DNA of 64,000 nt from Chrysomallon squamiferum. Lineage: Eukaryota > Mollusca > Gastropoda > Neomphalida > Peltospiridae. The number at the start of each line of letters is the position of its first letter. Positions within the stretch are counted from its first letter, which is position 1. Both the position numbers and the translations under genes were made by a program. The notes beneath the pieces are model-generated. The model was not told the DNA's origin, did no database searches, and saw only the letters and a program-made list of their open reading frames with translations. This document shows positions 47,241-62,528 of this stretch, in pieces. The stretch is from positions 371,873 through 435,872 of the forward strand of contig CM022665.1 of NCBI GenBank assembly GCA_012295275.1, written 5' to 3'.

Positions 47241-50200
47241 TGTTAAAACGTAATTATTATTTCAAATACTGGTCATGTTATTAAACTCTGTAACTAAATC
47301 CAATGTCTAAGTATGTTTTACATGAATCACTGAATCCAACAAAATGGACGAGAAAAATGTCGTTAATAGCTGAGAAATTTTATACAACGTAAACAAGGAA
47401 GTAATGTTAAATTAGTGTCATACATTTAAAAAATATAAATATCTCTGCAGAGATAAATGTATATTTATAGACATAAATAACTAGATAGAGAAAACTGTTA
47501 ATATTTTTTTGTAAACTTACTTAAATTCCTAGTAACATTATTTCTATAAAGAACAGCTCAAACTCTTCGATACATTAAAAACAGAAAATAAAACGTATAC
47601 GGGTTGTCTCGACCTCGTAATGATTACGTGTCTCAATTTACGTGTACAAAATCAACTTGGTAACATTCCAGAAATCTAACTGCTGTTTAGAATAATCTTA
47701 TAACTTAGGCTACAACCATTTTTCATTTTATGACTTTTTTATTTATTTATTTATATTTTGTTGAATACATTCTATTTTGTTCTAGTAAAAGTTAACTAAA
47801 TATTATCCATCAGAAAAATTTGATACTCTAGACAACAAACATTTATTTTATTTTATTTTTTTGTTTATATATTTCATTTCATTATTTATTTAAGTATTTT
47901 ATTTATTAACTTATTTATTTATTTATTTATTTATTCTACTTAACTAAATATTAATCGTACTACGACCAGCTTTATTGTTTAAATGGTGAACTTTTTTTTG
48001 CCTTAATAAAAGTTGTTATTATAATATTACTTATATTTGTATTACTTTAACTTTCTCTTCATAAATGTAGAAAGGTTTTCTGACAGACAAATATAAATAT
48101 TTGTGATATTTTCATGTATTTCATACTCAGTGGACTAATTTGACACGTATAAAATATAATAATATGTTACTTTCATTACAGTAAATACACTTATGTTTAT
48201 TTATATTACAGAATTGCAGATTCTGTTCTTTAAATACACTTGCTATTCAACAGCGATTAAATCTTCGGATTTTCTTATATATTATACATAATACCAACCG
48301 CGACAGGAATAAAACTGATCTAAATGGTAGAACAATAACAAGAACAGATTATGTATGATAGTCTGAATATATAGAGCCCAGTTGCAAAGCATTAAACTGT
48401 TTGTATTGTGTCCCATAAATAAAATATACATAAAATGTACATGTCTATAAATTATAATAAACCATTACATATATAATTCTAATAATTTAAATTTCTCGTA
48501 TAAGTATGTACTATGTTCTCGAACGTTACAGGAAATATTTTCGTCATAAATATAAGTTTCGGTTTCAGAAACGAAAGAAATAACACGGAAATATTTTATA
48601 AAGTTAGCAACATAAATCTAATAATATTAAATATTTGTTTTAGCATTTACGCTATAAACTCCTATAAAATGATATTCAAAAGTCTAGGGACAGAAACGAG
48701 TCAACATTTATGACCTTCTGGTACCGTTTGTAAAACCTAATTATTATTTCAAACAGAGGTCATGTTATTAAACTCTTAACTAAATCCAAGTTCTACGTGC
48801 CTATTACCTATACAATCGAATGTTTTACGTCACTCACTAAAATCGACGAGAAAAGCTTCGTTAGTAGCTCTGAACATTTACACAAAGTAAACAAGGAAGT
48901 AATGTTAAAATCAGTTTCATACATTTCAAAAAAACATAAATCTATCTACCGAAATAAATATATATTTACAGGCATAAATTACTAGACACAGAAAACAGTT
49001 GTTAAAATATGTATAAACTTACTTAAATTCCTAGTAACATTATTTCTGTAAAGAACAGCTCAAATTCTTCGATATATTAAAACATACACATCACAATGTA
49101 TACGGGTTGTCTCGACCTCGTAACGATCACGTTTTCAAATTACGAGTACAAAAGTGATATAAATAAACTTGTTAACATTCCAGAAATCTAACACTTATTG
49201 AGAATCATCTCATAACTTACTAGATACATAAAACCGTTATTAAATTTTTTGTAAACTTACCTAAATTCCGAATCAAATTATTTCCGTAAAGAACAGCTCA
49301 GACACCTCGATTCATTAGATGGGCCGTTTCTATGTGTGTGGGACGTTTCTATGTCGTAACGATCACGTGACTGAAAGTACGTGTACAAAGTGATATAAAT
49401 AAACTTGGCGACTTTGAATCGCTAATAAGAAAAATATCATAATCTAGTTAACAAACATTATTTAATTTAATTTAACTTAACTTAACTTCACTTATTTATA
49501 TATTTATTTATTTAGTTATTTAGTTGTTGATTTTTTTGTTTCCATGTTTATTGATTTATTTATAATCTGTTGAAGACATTGTATTTTATTCTAGTAAAAG
49601 TTAACTAAATATTATTCATATTACAACTAGGTATATTGTTTACACTGCAAACTTTCTCTTATAGTAACTTCCTTTGTCTTGTGCCTTATTAAGACCAACT
49701 AGTTTATTTTCTTTGAATACTCTTGCTATTAAACAGCGGTCAGTTTGATGTTTGGATCTTCCTGTACATTGTCCACAAAACCAACTCTGACATAAATAGA
49801 ACTGATCTAACTGGTAGCACACTGACAATAGCTGACTCTGTGTAATATTCTAATACTCAGAGCCGACTTCCAAAACAGTAAACTCTTTATATTGTGTGTA
49901 ACAGCACCTTTTGTTACCGCACTATGAAAACTGGTGTAAAGTTTCAACGATACCCTCTGATAAATAAATAAAAGAAAAGACATGTTTAAATTGTAAAATA
50001 CCAGAAGACTTTGACGATTTTCTCGAATGCTTCATGATCTAAATGTTATCACAACAACAACGACAGATTCTGCATAATATTCTGAATATAGAGAGTCCAA
50101 CTGCAAAACTGTTCAGTGTTCATACTGTGTCTAACAGCAACTTTTGATACCGCCCAGTAGAAAAAATATCATAATAAAAAGACTTAGAAATGTGTATTCA

Positions 50201-50399
50201 AATCTGGGTACATTTTATTTACGCATATAGGAAAATAATATACAAAAACGTTTGTCATATACATGAAGTACTTACTTGTTATTTAAATTTTAAAAAATGC
50301 ATGTTTTAGTATAAGAAATATAATTCATATAAATAAACAAAACTAAATAAAATAACTAATTAAATAAAATTTAATTAAAAAATCAAATAAGACGTATTT

Positions 50400-50402
<3 letters not shown>

Positions 50403-50446
<44 letters not shown>
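50403..50446. repeat. (TA)n microsatellite
   Basis: About 21 TA units. The inverted-repeat partner near 40044-40062 has a much shorter run. Confidence 0.95.
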
Positions 50447-50451
<5 letters not shown>

Positions 50452-52949
50452 AAAAAATAATAAATAAAATAAAATAAAAGTAAAAATTACCAAATGTTTC
50501 CTACATTTTTAATTTAAATCTTGTCAGGCATATTGGAGGTTTCTGTATTACAAAAAAAAAAAAAAAATATTTTATAATATTAGTGACAAAAAGGTAATAA
50601 TTTTAAATATTTGTCTTAATACTTACTCTGTACACTCCTAACTATTATTAAGAACGATACTCAAGAAGTGGACGACACAAACGGGTCAATATTTATGACC
50701 TTTTCGTTGTCGCTCCTAAGAAATACAAAAGAATTTCGTTTTCTGTATTATCTGAAGATAGTTAAAATTTAATGTGTTAAAATACTGGTCTTGTTTTAAA
50801 CTTTTTGTTATTATTATTAGTTTTTAACTAAATCCAAGATCAACGAATGTTTTAGGTCAGTCATTGAATCGAATAAAATGCCTAGAAAAGCTTCATCAGT
50901 AGCTGTAAAAATTTACACAACGAAAAACAAGGAAGTAAAGTTAAAATCGGTTTCATATGTTTTAAAAATATTATATATACAGGCATTAATATCTGTTTAC
51001 TGGATAGAGAAAACTGTTATTTAAACGTCTCTAAACTTATCTAAATTCCTAATAACATAATTTCTATAAAGAACAACTCAAACACATTGATATATTAAAA
51101 AAAGACAACAAAACTTACGTTTCCGAAGTGTCTTTCAGTATTCGATAACGAATGTCTTGAGGTCTGTTTATTAATACCACTTACGTGACTACGGCTTCAC
51201 TCTATTAACTACAAGTCCAAACCAATGTTGACACGCACTGCGCATGCCCTTGTCTAACAGGAATGTGTTAGTTTATCAATACAGTTTTGATTAGTAATGT
51301 CTGAGATCATTCGTCTTTTGTGAAAAATACAAGTTTCGGTTTCAGAAAAGAAAGAAATGACACGGAAATATTTTATAATGTTAGCAACATAAATCTAATA
51401 ATTTTAAATATTAATTTTAGCACTTAGTCCTTAGTAAACTCCGAACTATTATCAAAAACGATATTCAAATAGTCTAGGGACAGAAATGGGTCAACGTTTC
51501 CGAACGTCTGGTTGTTGTTTGTAACAAATACAAAACAAGGTAGTTTTCACTACTATCTGAATATAATAAAATGTGTTAAAACGTAATTATTATTTCAAAC
51601 ACTGATCATGTTAGTAAACTCTTTAGCTAAATTCAAGGTCTACGTGTTTTTTACGTGAATGTTTGAATCGAATAAAATCGACGAGAAAAGCTATTAGCTG
51701 TGAAAACATACACAATGTAAACAAGTAATGTGAAAATCAGTTTCATACATTTAAAAAGTATAAATATATCTATAGACATACATGTATATTTACAGACATA
51801 AACTGCTAGATACAGAAAACTGTTATTAAAATGTTTATCAACTTACCTAAATTCTTAATCACATTATTTCTGTAAAGAACAGCTCGAACTCATAGATATA
51901 TTAACAACAGACAACAAAACGTATCTGGGTCGTCATTAGGTCGTAACGATCACGTGACTCAAGTTACGCGTACAAAGAAACATAAACATGGCGACTTTCC
52001 ATTGAACCGCTGATAAGGAAAAATCTCATAATCTAGGGAGCAAATATGATCTTATTTATTTATTTATTTATATTTTGCTGAATATATCAAAGTTAACTAA
52101 ATATTAATAGTATCACAAATAGGTATACTGTTTACATCAGAAACTTTCTTGTGCCTTAATAAGATGAACCCAGATTTAAAAAAAAAAAAAAAAAAAAAAA
52201 GATTTTCTAAATGTTGTTATTATAATATAATTCCATTTTTATTACTTTAACTCACTCTTGATAAATTTAGAAAGATTTTCTGAGACACAAATATAGATAT
52301 TCGTAATATTTTCATGTACATTATACTCAATGGATTAAAAAATAACGATGTTAAAAAATACCATATATTTTCATTAGAGTAAGATTACATTGAACTTTAT
52401 TTCTATTACAGCTTTCTATTTCATGTTCTTTGAATACTCTTCATTTTAAAACGCGGTCAACATGGAATTTTTCGAATTTTCTTGAACACTGTTTTATACC
52501 AGCTCTGACACGAATAAAACTGATCTCAATGGTAGCACAATAACTGATTCTGCATAATATTCTCAATACACAGCGTCCACTTGATTAGACTCTGAACTGT
52601 TTGTGTTGTGTTCCCTGCACTTAGAAAAATAACACAGGTTTCTTATAAAAAGAAAGAAAAAAATATGAGAAAAGTTTCATGACTTAGGCGCAAACATTAT
52701 TTATTTATTTATTTATATTTTCTTTTTTTCTTTTTCTTAAATACAGAAAAAGATGAACTTATTCTCTTATTTACATTAGTAACATTTCTAAACTGACTTT
52801 TGATTGAAAACTTCATTTCATTTAAATTTTCTAAGTTAGAGATTGGTACCGCGTAGACTCATTATTTTTTTTATTGTTTTCTTTTTTGCTTTTACTTATT
52901 TAACAAAGAATTAATAATAATAAGTTATTAAATTTCCACTCTCCTTAAC

Positions 52950-53547
52950 CTTTTTTAAATTGACTAAAGTTTAAATTTAAAAGTATAACCGAGAGGATCA
53001 AGTGATAACTATTTTCTGTTACACTTTTTGTACATCAGATTGCTAGATAATAAGTCTAGTATAGCTTTTTTAAAAGTTTTTTTTTTCTTGTTACTGAGGT
53101 TCCTTTTTCTTTTCTTCTTCTTCCTTTTTTATTTTTCCTTTTTTTTTATTTTAGAAGATTAGAATACAGTTTTGTAAATAGATATTTTAAATCATATACC
53201 TTAAAGTTCTTGGTAATTTTTTTTGGTGATTTCAGATCGTTTATAGGTATGTAAATTTGTATAGTTAGTACCAAATTAAAATCGTTATATATCATATATT
53301 ATTTTATTGAATTGTTCAGTACAGTCTAAAATATGTTTAAAAAACAACAACAACAACTTTGTATTGTTTTAATTAGAACCATATATATTCACAAGATATT
53401 CTTTCCTTATTATATGTATTGCAGTTTTAACTTGTTTTAAAAACATCGGTTAATTATTCTTAATTTCGACATTTTCCCCAACGAAAGAAATTTTAAAAGG
53501 AAGACGAACAACATAAAATAAACACGTTTCTTGACCAAATATTAAAA

Positions 53548-53578
<31 letters not shown>

Positions 53579-56500
53579 AATACTGTTAATAATAATGCTA
53601 ATAATGCTAAGTCTAGTATAGCTTTTTTTTTAAAGTTTTTATTGTTACTGAGTTTCCTTTTCCTTTTCTTCTTCTTCCTTTTTTATTTTTTTATTTTTTT
53701 ATTTTTTATTTTGTTTTCATTTTAGATGATTAGAATTCACTTTTCTAAATAGATTCTAACTTAATAAACAATGTGAATTTATGATTACACATTGTTTACC
53801 CCTGGCTGTGGACCAAGCTACAAACAACCTAAAGTGAAACTGTGCAAAAATCATACTGGAAATCATAACTCACCAACAAAGAACACGCAATTTGACTTTA
53901 TTTAGCTCGGTGATATATATTTTAATATTATCAGCTATTTTGATGTTAATAACTTATCTGATGTACCATGATATAAATAAATAAATAAATAAATACATTT
54001 CCAGTAGTATTTTCGTCCGTACAAGTTTCAGTTTCACAAAAGATCGAAACAACACGGAATATTTTATAACTTTAGCAACAGAAAGCTAGTAACTTTAAAT
54101 ATTTGTTTTACCACTTATTTTATACACTCATAACTATTATTAAAAACGATACTGAAGAAGTGTGGAGACACAAAATTGTCGACATTTGTTACTTTTACGT
54201 TGTCGCTCGTAATAAATGTAAAAGAAGGTTGTTTTATGTATTATCTGAAGATAGAAGAACTATTTAAAAGCTAATTACTATTTCAAAAATAGCCGAGAGA
54301 AATTTCGTTATTATCTTCGATAATTTGCACAACGTAAACAAGGAAGTAATATTCAAATCCCTTTCATACATTTTTTTTTTTATTAACTTAACTAATCGAA
54401 TTATTTCTGTAAAGAACGACTCAAACACATCGATATATTAAAATAGACAAGAAAACGTTTCCGGCTCGTCACTATATTGTAACGATCACGTGACTCAAGT
54501 AACGTTGAAAAAAAAGGGTTAGAAATAAACTGGGCGACTTTCCGCTGAACCGCTAATCAGACAAATATCATAATACAGGCAACATACATTATGTTATTTA
54601 TTTATTTATTTATTAAACTATTGATTTATCTATAGTTTGCTGAATAGACAAATATAAATATTTTATTATTTTCATTTACAGTATACTCATTTGCCGTGTA
54701 TAAAATAAAATAATATTAAAATATATTACTTTAATTATAAAAAAACATACACTAATCTTTATTTTTATTACAGCTATTGCAGTTTGTTTTGTTTGAATAT
54801 TCAGTTTCGAATCTTTGGAATTTCCTGTACATTGTCCATAAAACCAATTCTGACAGGAATACAACTGATCACAATAACAAGAAGAGATTATGTATGCTAT
54901 TCTGAATATACAGAGCCTACCTGCAAAATTGTAAACTGTTTATATTGTGTCTAACAGCAGCTTTTCTCACCGCCCAATAAGAAAATGTCATAATAAAAAA
55001 GACTTAAAAATGTTTATTGAAATCTGAATACGTTTTATTCGAGCATATAGGAAAATTAAATACAAGAACTTTTGTCATGTAAATGATGTACTTAGTCGTA
55101 ATTTAAATAAAATATGTGCATTTTTTGTAGAATAAAATATAATTTATTTAGAAAGATACATATAAACAAAACTAGATAAAATAATTAATTAAATAAAATT
55201 TAATTTAAAAAAAATTATCAAATGCTTTCTACACTGTTAACTTAAATCTTGTTAGGCATAATACAGGTTTCAGTTTCACAAAAGAAAAGAATAACACGGA
55301 AATATTTTATAATGTTAGTAACAAAAAGCTAAATATTTTAAATATTTGTCTTAGTACTTACTCTATACACTCCTAAGTTACCGAGAAAAATATTCAAGAA
55401 GTGGGCGACACAAACGGGTCAATATTTGTGACCTTTTCGTTGTCGCTCCTAACAAATACAAAAGAATGTCGATTTGAAGATAGTCAAATGTGTAATTTTT
55501 ATTTCATATATTGGTCCTGTTATTCATCTCCTTCAACTAAATCGAATGTGCTTTTACATAAGTCTTTGTATTGAATGAAATCGCCTAGAAAAGCTTCGAT
55601 ATGTGCTATGAAACTTGGAAGAAAAATTAAAATTAGTCTCATTAATATCTCTTTACTGGATGATGAAAACATTAAAATGTTTATTAACTTACCTATATTC
55701 CTAATCAGATGACTTATGTAAATGACAGCTCAAACACACTAACAAACACATCGATTTTTCCCTTTGATTTTTCTCGAACGTTACCGGAAATATTTTAGTC
55801 ATAAAAATAGAGGTTTCGGTTTCAGAAAAGAAAGAATGAACACGGAAATATTTCCTAATGTTATCAAAATAAAGCTGACAATTTTAAATGTTTGTCTGAA
55901 CACTCACTCTATACACGATACTGAAGAAGGGTGATAATGAGATACTTCAGTATTTGCGACCTTTTGGTTTGTATTGTGTCCCATAAAAAAAAAATATACA
56001 TAAAATGTACATGTCTATAAATTATAATAAACCATTACATATATAATTCTAATAATTTAAATTTCTCGTATAAGTATGTACTATGTTCTCGAACGTTACA
56101 GGAAATATTTTCGTCATAAATATAAGTTTCGGTTTCAGAAACGAAAGAAATAACACGGAAATATTTTAAAAAGTTAGCAACATAAATCTAATAATATTAA
56201 ATATTTGTTTTAGCATTTACGCTATAAACAAATGATATTCAAAAAGTCTAGGGACAGAAACGGGTCAACATTTATGACCTTCTGGTGCCGTTTGTAACAA
56301 ATTATCTGAATATAATAATATATGTTAAAACCTAATTATTATTTCAAACAGAGGTCATGTTATTAAACTATTAACTAAATCCAAGGTCTACGTGCCTATT
56401 ACCTTTAAAACACATGTTTTACGTCACTCGTTGAATCGAATAAAATCGACGAGAAAATGTTCGTTATTAGCTGTGAAAATTTACACAAAGTAAACAAGGA

Positions 56501-58035
56501 AGTAAAGTTAAAATCAGTTTCAAACATTTCAAAAAAACATAAATCTATCTACCGAAATAAATATATATTTACAGGTATAGATTACTAGATACAGAAAACT
56601 GTTGTTAAAATTTTTATAAACTTGCTTAAATTCCTAGTAACATTGTTTCTGTAAAGAACAGCTCAAACTCTTCGATATATTAAAACATACACAACACAAT
56701 GTATACGGGTTTTCTCGACCTCGTAACGATCACGTTCTCGAATTACGTGTACAAAAGTGATATAAATAAACTTGTTAACATTCCAGAAATCTACCTGCTA
56801 TTGAGAATAATCACTTAACTTACTAGGTACTTAAACCGTTATTAAATTTGTGATAAACTTACCTAAATTCCGAATCAAATGATTTCCGTAAAGAACAGCT
56901 CAGACACCTCGATTCATTAGATGGGCCGTTTCTATGTCGTAACGATCACGTGACTGAAATTACGTGTACAAAGTGATATAAATAAACTTGGCGACTTTGA
57001 ACCGCTAATAAGAAAAATATCATAATCTAGGCAACAAACATAATTTAATTTAATTTAGTTTAATTTAATTTAATTTAACTTAACTTATTTATTTATTTAT
57101 TTATTTACCTGAGTACATTATATTTTATTCTAGTAAAAGTTGACGTAGGCGCAAACATTATTTATTTATTTATTTATATTTACTTCTTTTTTCTTTTTCT
57201 TAAATACAGAGAAAGATGAACTTACGCTCTTATTTACATTAGCAACATTTCTGAACCGATTTTTGATAGAAAACTTGATTTCATCTTTCGGGGTTGCAAA
57301 TCTAAGTCTTCTAAGTTGTAGACTGGCACCGCGTACAAACTCGTTATTTTTATTTTATTGTTGTTGTTTTTTTTCCTTTTACTTATTTAACAAAGAATTA
57401 ATAATAATAAGGTATTAAATTTCCACTCTACTTTATCTTTTTTAAATTGACTAAAGTTTAAATTTAAAAGTATAACCGAGAGGATCAAGTGATAACTATT
57501 TTCTGTTACACTTTTTGTACATCAGATTGCTAGATAATAAGTCTAGTATAGCTTTTTTAAAAGTTTTTTTTTTCTTGTTACTGAGGTTCCTTTTTCTTTT
57601 CTTCTTCTTCCTTTTTTATTTTTCCTTTTTTTTTATTTTAGAAGATTAGAATACAGTTTTGTAAATAGATATTTTAAATCATATACCTTAAAGTTCTTGG
57701 TAATTTTTTTTGGTGATTTCAGATCGTTTATAGGTATGTAAATTTGTATAGTTAGTACCAAATTAAAATCGTTATATATCATATATTATTTTATTGAATT
57801 GTTCAGTACAGTCTAAAATATGTTTAAAAAAACAACAACAACAACTTTGTATTGTTTTAATTAGAACCATATATATTCACAAGATATTCTTTCCTTATTA
57901 TATGTATTGCAGTTTTAACTTGTTTTAAAAACATCGGTTAATTATTCTTAATTTCGACATTTTCCCCAACGAAAGAAATTTTAAAAGGAAGACGAACAAC
58001 ATAAAATAAACACGTTTCTTGACCAAATATTAAAA

Positions 58036-58066
<31 letters not shown>

Positions 58067-61000
58067 AATACTGTTAATAATAATGCTAATAATGCTAAGT
58101 CTAGTATAGCTTTTTTTTTAAAGTTTTTATTGTTACTGAGTTTCCTTTTCCTTTTCTTCTTCTTCCTTTTTTATTTTTTTATTTTTTTATTTTTTATTTT
58201 GTTTTCATTTTAGATGATTAGAATTCACTTTTCTAAATAGATTCTAACTTAATAAACAATGTGAATTTATGATTACACATTGTTTACCCCTGGGCTGTGG
58301 ACCAAGCTACAAACAACCTAAAGTGAAACTGTGCAAAAATCATACTGGAAATCATAACTCACCAACAAAGAACACGCAATTTGACTTTATTTAGCTCGGT
58401 GATATATATTTTAATATTATCAGCTATTTTGATGTTAATAACTTATCTGATGTACCATGATATAAATAAATAAATAAATAAATACATTTCCAGTAGTATT
58501 TTCGTCCGTACAAGTTTCAGTTTCACAAAAGATCGAAACAACACGGAATATTTTATAACTTTAGCAACAGAAAGCTAGTAACTTTAAATATTTGTTTTAC
58601 CACTTATTTTATACACTCATAACTATTATTAAAAACGATACTGAAGAAGTGTGGAGACACAAAATTGTCGACATTTGTTACTTTTACGTTGTCGCTCGTA
58701 ATAAATGTAAAAGAAGGTTGTTTTATGTATTATCTGAAGATAGAAGAACTATTTAAAAGCTAATTACTATTTCAAAAATAGCCGAGAGAAATTTCGTTAT
58801 TATCTTCGATAATTTGCACAACGTAAACAAGGAAGTAATATTCAAATCCCTTTCATACATTTTTTTTTTTATTAACTTAACTAATCGAATTATTTCTGTA
58901 AAGAACGACTCAAACACATCGATATATTAAAAATAGACAAGAAAACGTTTCCGGCTCGTCACTATATTGTAACGATCACGTGACTCAAGTAACGTTGAAA
59001 AAAAAGGGTTAGAAATAAACTGGGCGACTTTCCGCTGAACCGCTAATCAGACAAATATCATAATACAGGCAACATACATTATGTTATTTATTTATTTATT
59101 TATTAAACTATTGATTTATCTATAGTTTGCTGAATAGACAAATATAAATATTTTATTATTTTCATTTACAGTATACTCATTTGCCGTGTATAAAATAAAA
59201 TAATATTAAAATATATTACTTTAATTATAAGAAACATACACTAATCTTTATTTTTATTACAGCTATTGCAGTTTGTTTTGTTTGAATATTCAGTTTCGAA
59301 TCTTTGGAATTTCCTGTACATTGTCCATAAAACCAATTCTGACAGGAATACAACTGATCACAATAACAAGAAGAGATTATGTATGCTATTCTGAATATAC
59401 AGAGCCTACCTGCAAAATTGTAAACTGTTTATATTGTGTCTAACAGCAGCTTTTCTCACCGCCCAATAAGAAAATGTCATAATAAAAAGACTTAAAAAAT
59501 GTTTATTGAAATCTGAATACGTTTTATTCGAGCATATAGGAAAATTAAATACAAGAACTTTTGTCATGTAAATGATGTACTTAGTCGTAATTTAAATAAA
59601 ATATGTGCATTTTTTTGTAGAATAAAATATAATTTATTTAGAAAGATACATATAAACAAAACTAGATAAAATAATTAATTAAATAAAATTTAATTTAAAA
59701 AAATTATCAAATGCTTTCTACACTGTTAACTTAAATCTTGTTAGGCATAATACAGGTTTCAGTTTCACAAAAGAAAAGAATAACACGGAAATATTTTATA
59801 ATGTTAGTAACAAAAAGCTAAATATTTTAAATATTTGTCTTAGTACTTACTCTATACACTCCTAAGTTACCGAGAAAAATATTCAAGAAGTGGGCGACAC
59901 AAACGGGTCAATATTTGTGACCTTTTCGTTGTCGCTCCTAACAAATACAAAAGAATGTCGATTTGAAGATAGTCAAATGTGTAATTTTTATTCCATATAT
60001 TGGTCCTGTTATTCATCTCCTTCAACTAAATCGAATGTGCTTTTTACATAAGTCTTTGTATTGAATGAAATCGCCTAGAAAAGCTTCGATATGTGCTATG
60101 AAACTTGGAAGAAAAATTAAAATTAGTCTCATTAATATCTCTTTACTGGATGATGAAAACATTAAAATGTTTATTAACTTACCTATATTCCTAATCAGAT
60201 GACTTATGTAAATGACAGCTCAAACACACTAACAAACACATCGATTTTTCCCTTTGATTTTTCTCGAACGTTACCGGAAATATTTTAGTCATAAAAATAG
60301 AGGTTTCGGTTTCAGAAAAGAAAGAATGAACACGGAAATATTTCCTAATGTTATCAAAATAAAGCTGACAATTTTAAATGTTTGTCTGAACACTCACTCT
60401 ATACACGATACTGAAGAAGGGTGATAATGAGATACTTCAGTATTTGCGACCTTTTGGTTTGTATTGTGTCCCATAAAAAAAAAATATACATAAAATGTAC
60501 ATGTCTATAAATTATAATAAACCATTACATATATAATTCTAATAATTTAAATTTCTCGTATAAGTATGTACTATGTTCTCGAACGTTACAGGAAATATTT
60601 TCGTCATAAATATAAGTTTCGGTTTCAGAAACGAAAGAAATAACACGGAAATATTTTAAAAAGTTAGCAACATAAATCTAATAATATTAAATATTTGTTT
60701 TAGCATTTACGCTATAAACAAATGATATTCAAAAGTCTAGGGACAGAAACGGGTCAACATTTATGACCTTCTGGTGCCGTTTGTAACAAATTATCTGAAT
60801 ATAATAATATATGTTAAAACCTAATTATTATTTCAAACAGAGGTCATGTTATTAAACTATTAACTAAATCCAAGGTCTACGTGCCTATTACCTTTAAAAC
60901 ACATGTTTTACGTCACTCGTTGAATCGAATAAAATCGACGAGAAAATGTTCGTTATTAGCTGTGAAAATTTACACAAAGTAAACAAGGAAGTAAAGTTAA

Positions 61001-62528
61001 AATCAGTTTCAAACATTTCAAAAAAACATAAATCTATCTACCGAAATAAATATATATTTACAGGTATAGATTACTAGATACAGAAAACTGTTGTTAAAAT
61101 TTTTATAAACTTGCTTAAATTCCTAGTAACATTGTTTCTGTAAAGAACAGCTCAAACTCTTCGATATATTAAAACATACACAACACAATGTATACGGGTT
61201 TTCTCGACCTCGTAACGATCACGTTCTCGAATTACGTGTACAAAAGTGATATAAATAAACTTGTTAACATTCCAGAAATCTACCTGCTATTGAGAATAAT
61301 CACTTAACTTACTAGGTACTTAAACCGTTATTAAATTTGTGATAAACTTACCTAAATTCCGAATCAAATGATTTCCGTAAAGAACAGCTCAGACACCTCG
61401 ATTCATTAGATGGGCCGTTTCTATGTCGTTTCGATCACGTGACTCACGTGACTTAATTACGTGTACAAAGTGATATAAATAAACTTGGCGACTTTGAACC
61501 GCTAATAAGAAAAATATCATAATCTAGGCAACAAACATAATTTAATTTAATTTAGTTTAATTTAATTTAATTTAACTTAACTTATTTTATTTATTTATTT
61601 ATTTACCTGAGTACATTATATTTTATTCTAGTAAAAGTTGACGTAGGCGCAAACATTATTTATTTATTTATTTATATTTACTTCTTTTTTCTTTTTCTTA
61701 AATACAGAGAAAGATGAACTTACGCTCTTATTTACATTAGCAACATTTCTGAACCGATTTTTGATAGAAAACTTGATTTCATCTTTCGGGGTTATCTAAG
61801 TCTTCTAAGTTGTAGACTGGCACCGCGTAAAACTCGTTATTTTTATTTTATTGTTGTTGTTTTTTTTCCTTTTACTTATTTAACAAAGAATTAATAATAA
61901 TAAGGTATTAAATTTCCACTCTACTTTATCTTTTTTAAATTGACTAAAGTTTAAATTTAAAAGTATAACCGAGAGGATCAAGTGATAACTATTTTCTGTT
62001 ACACTTTTTGTACATCAGATTGCTAGATAATAAGTCTAGTATAGCTTTTTTAAAAGTTTTTTTTTTCTTGTTACTGAGGTTCCTTTTTCTTTTCTTCTTC
62101 TTCCTTTTTTATTTTTCCTTTTTTTTTATTTTAGAAGATTAGAATACAGTTTTGTAAATAGATATTTTAAATCATATACCTTAAAGTTCTTGGTAATTTT
62201 TTTTGGTGATTTCAGATCGTTTATAGGTATGTAAATTTGTATAGTTAGTACCAAATTAAAATCGTTATATATCATATATTATTTTATTGAATTGTTCAGT
62301 ACAGTCTAAAATATGTTTAAAAAAACAACAACAACAACTTTGTATTGTTTTAATTAGAACCATATATATTCACAAGATATTCTTTCCTTATTATATGTAT
62401 TGCAGTTTTAACTTGTTTTAAAAACATCGGTTAATTATTCTTAATTTCGACATTTTCCCCAACGAAAGAAATTTTAAAAGGAAGACGAACAACATAAAAT
62501 AAACACGTTTCTTGACCAAGTATTAAAA

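Larger units (their letters stand above)
46930..52640. repeat. Right arm of inner inverted repeat around the gap
   Basis: Partner of 38090-43660. It contains minus-strand modules with ISRE sites at 48555-48566 and 51332-51343, E-boxes near 49362 and 51948, and a long (TA)n at 50403-50446. A segment at 51150-51310 with cactgcgcatgccc is not matched in the other arm and looks inserted. Confidence 0.8.

Noticed and set aside
51150-51310. Possible NRF1-type promoter (actgcgcatgccc) in an inserted segment
   Set aside because: Only one imperfect motif, with no exon or second element nearby.
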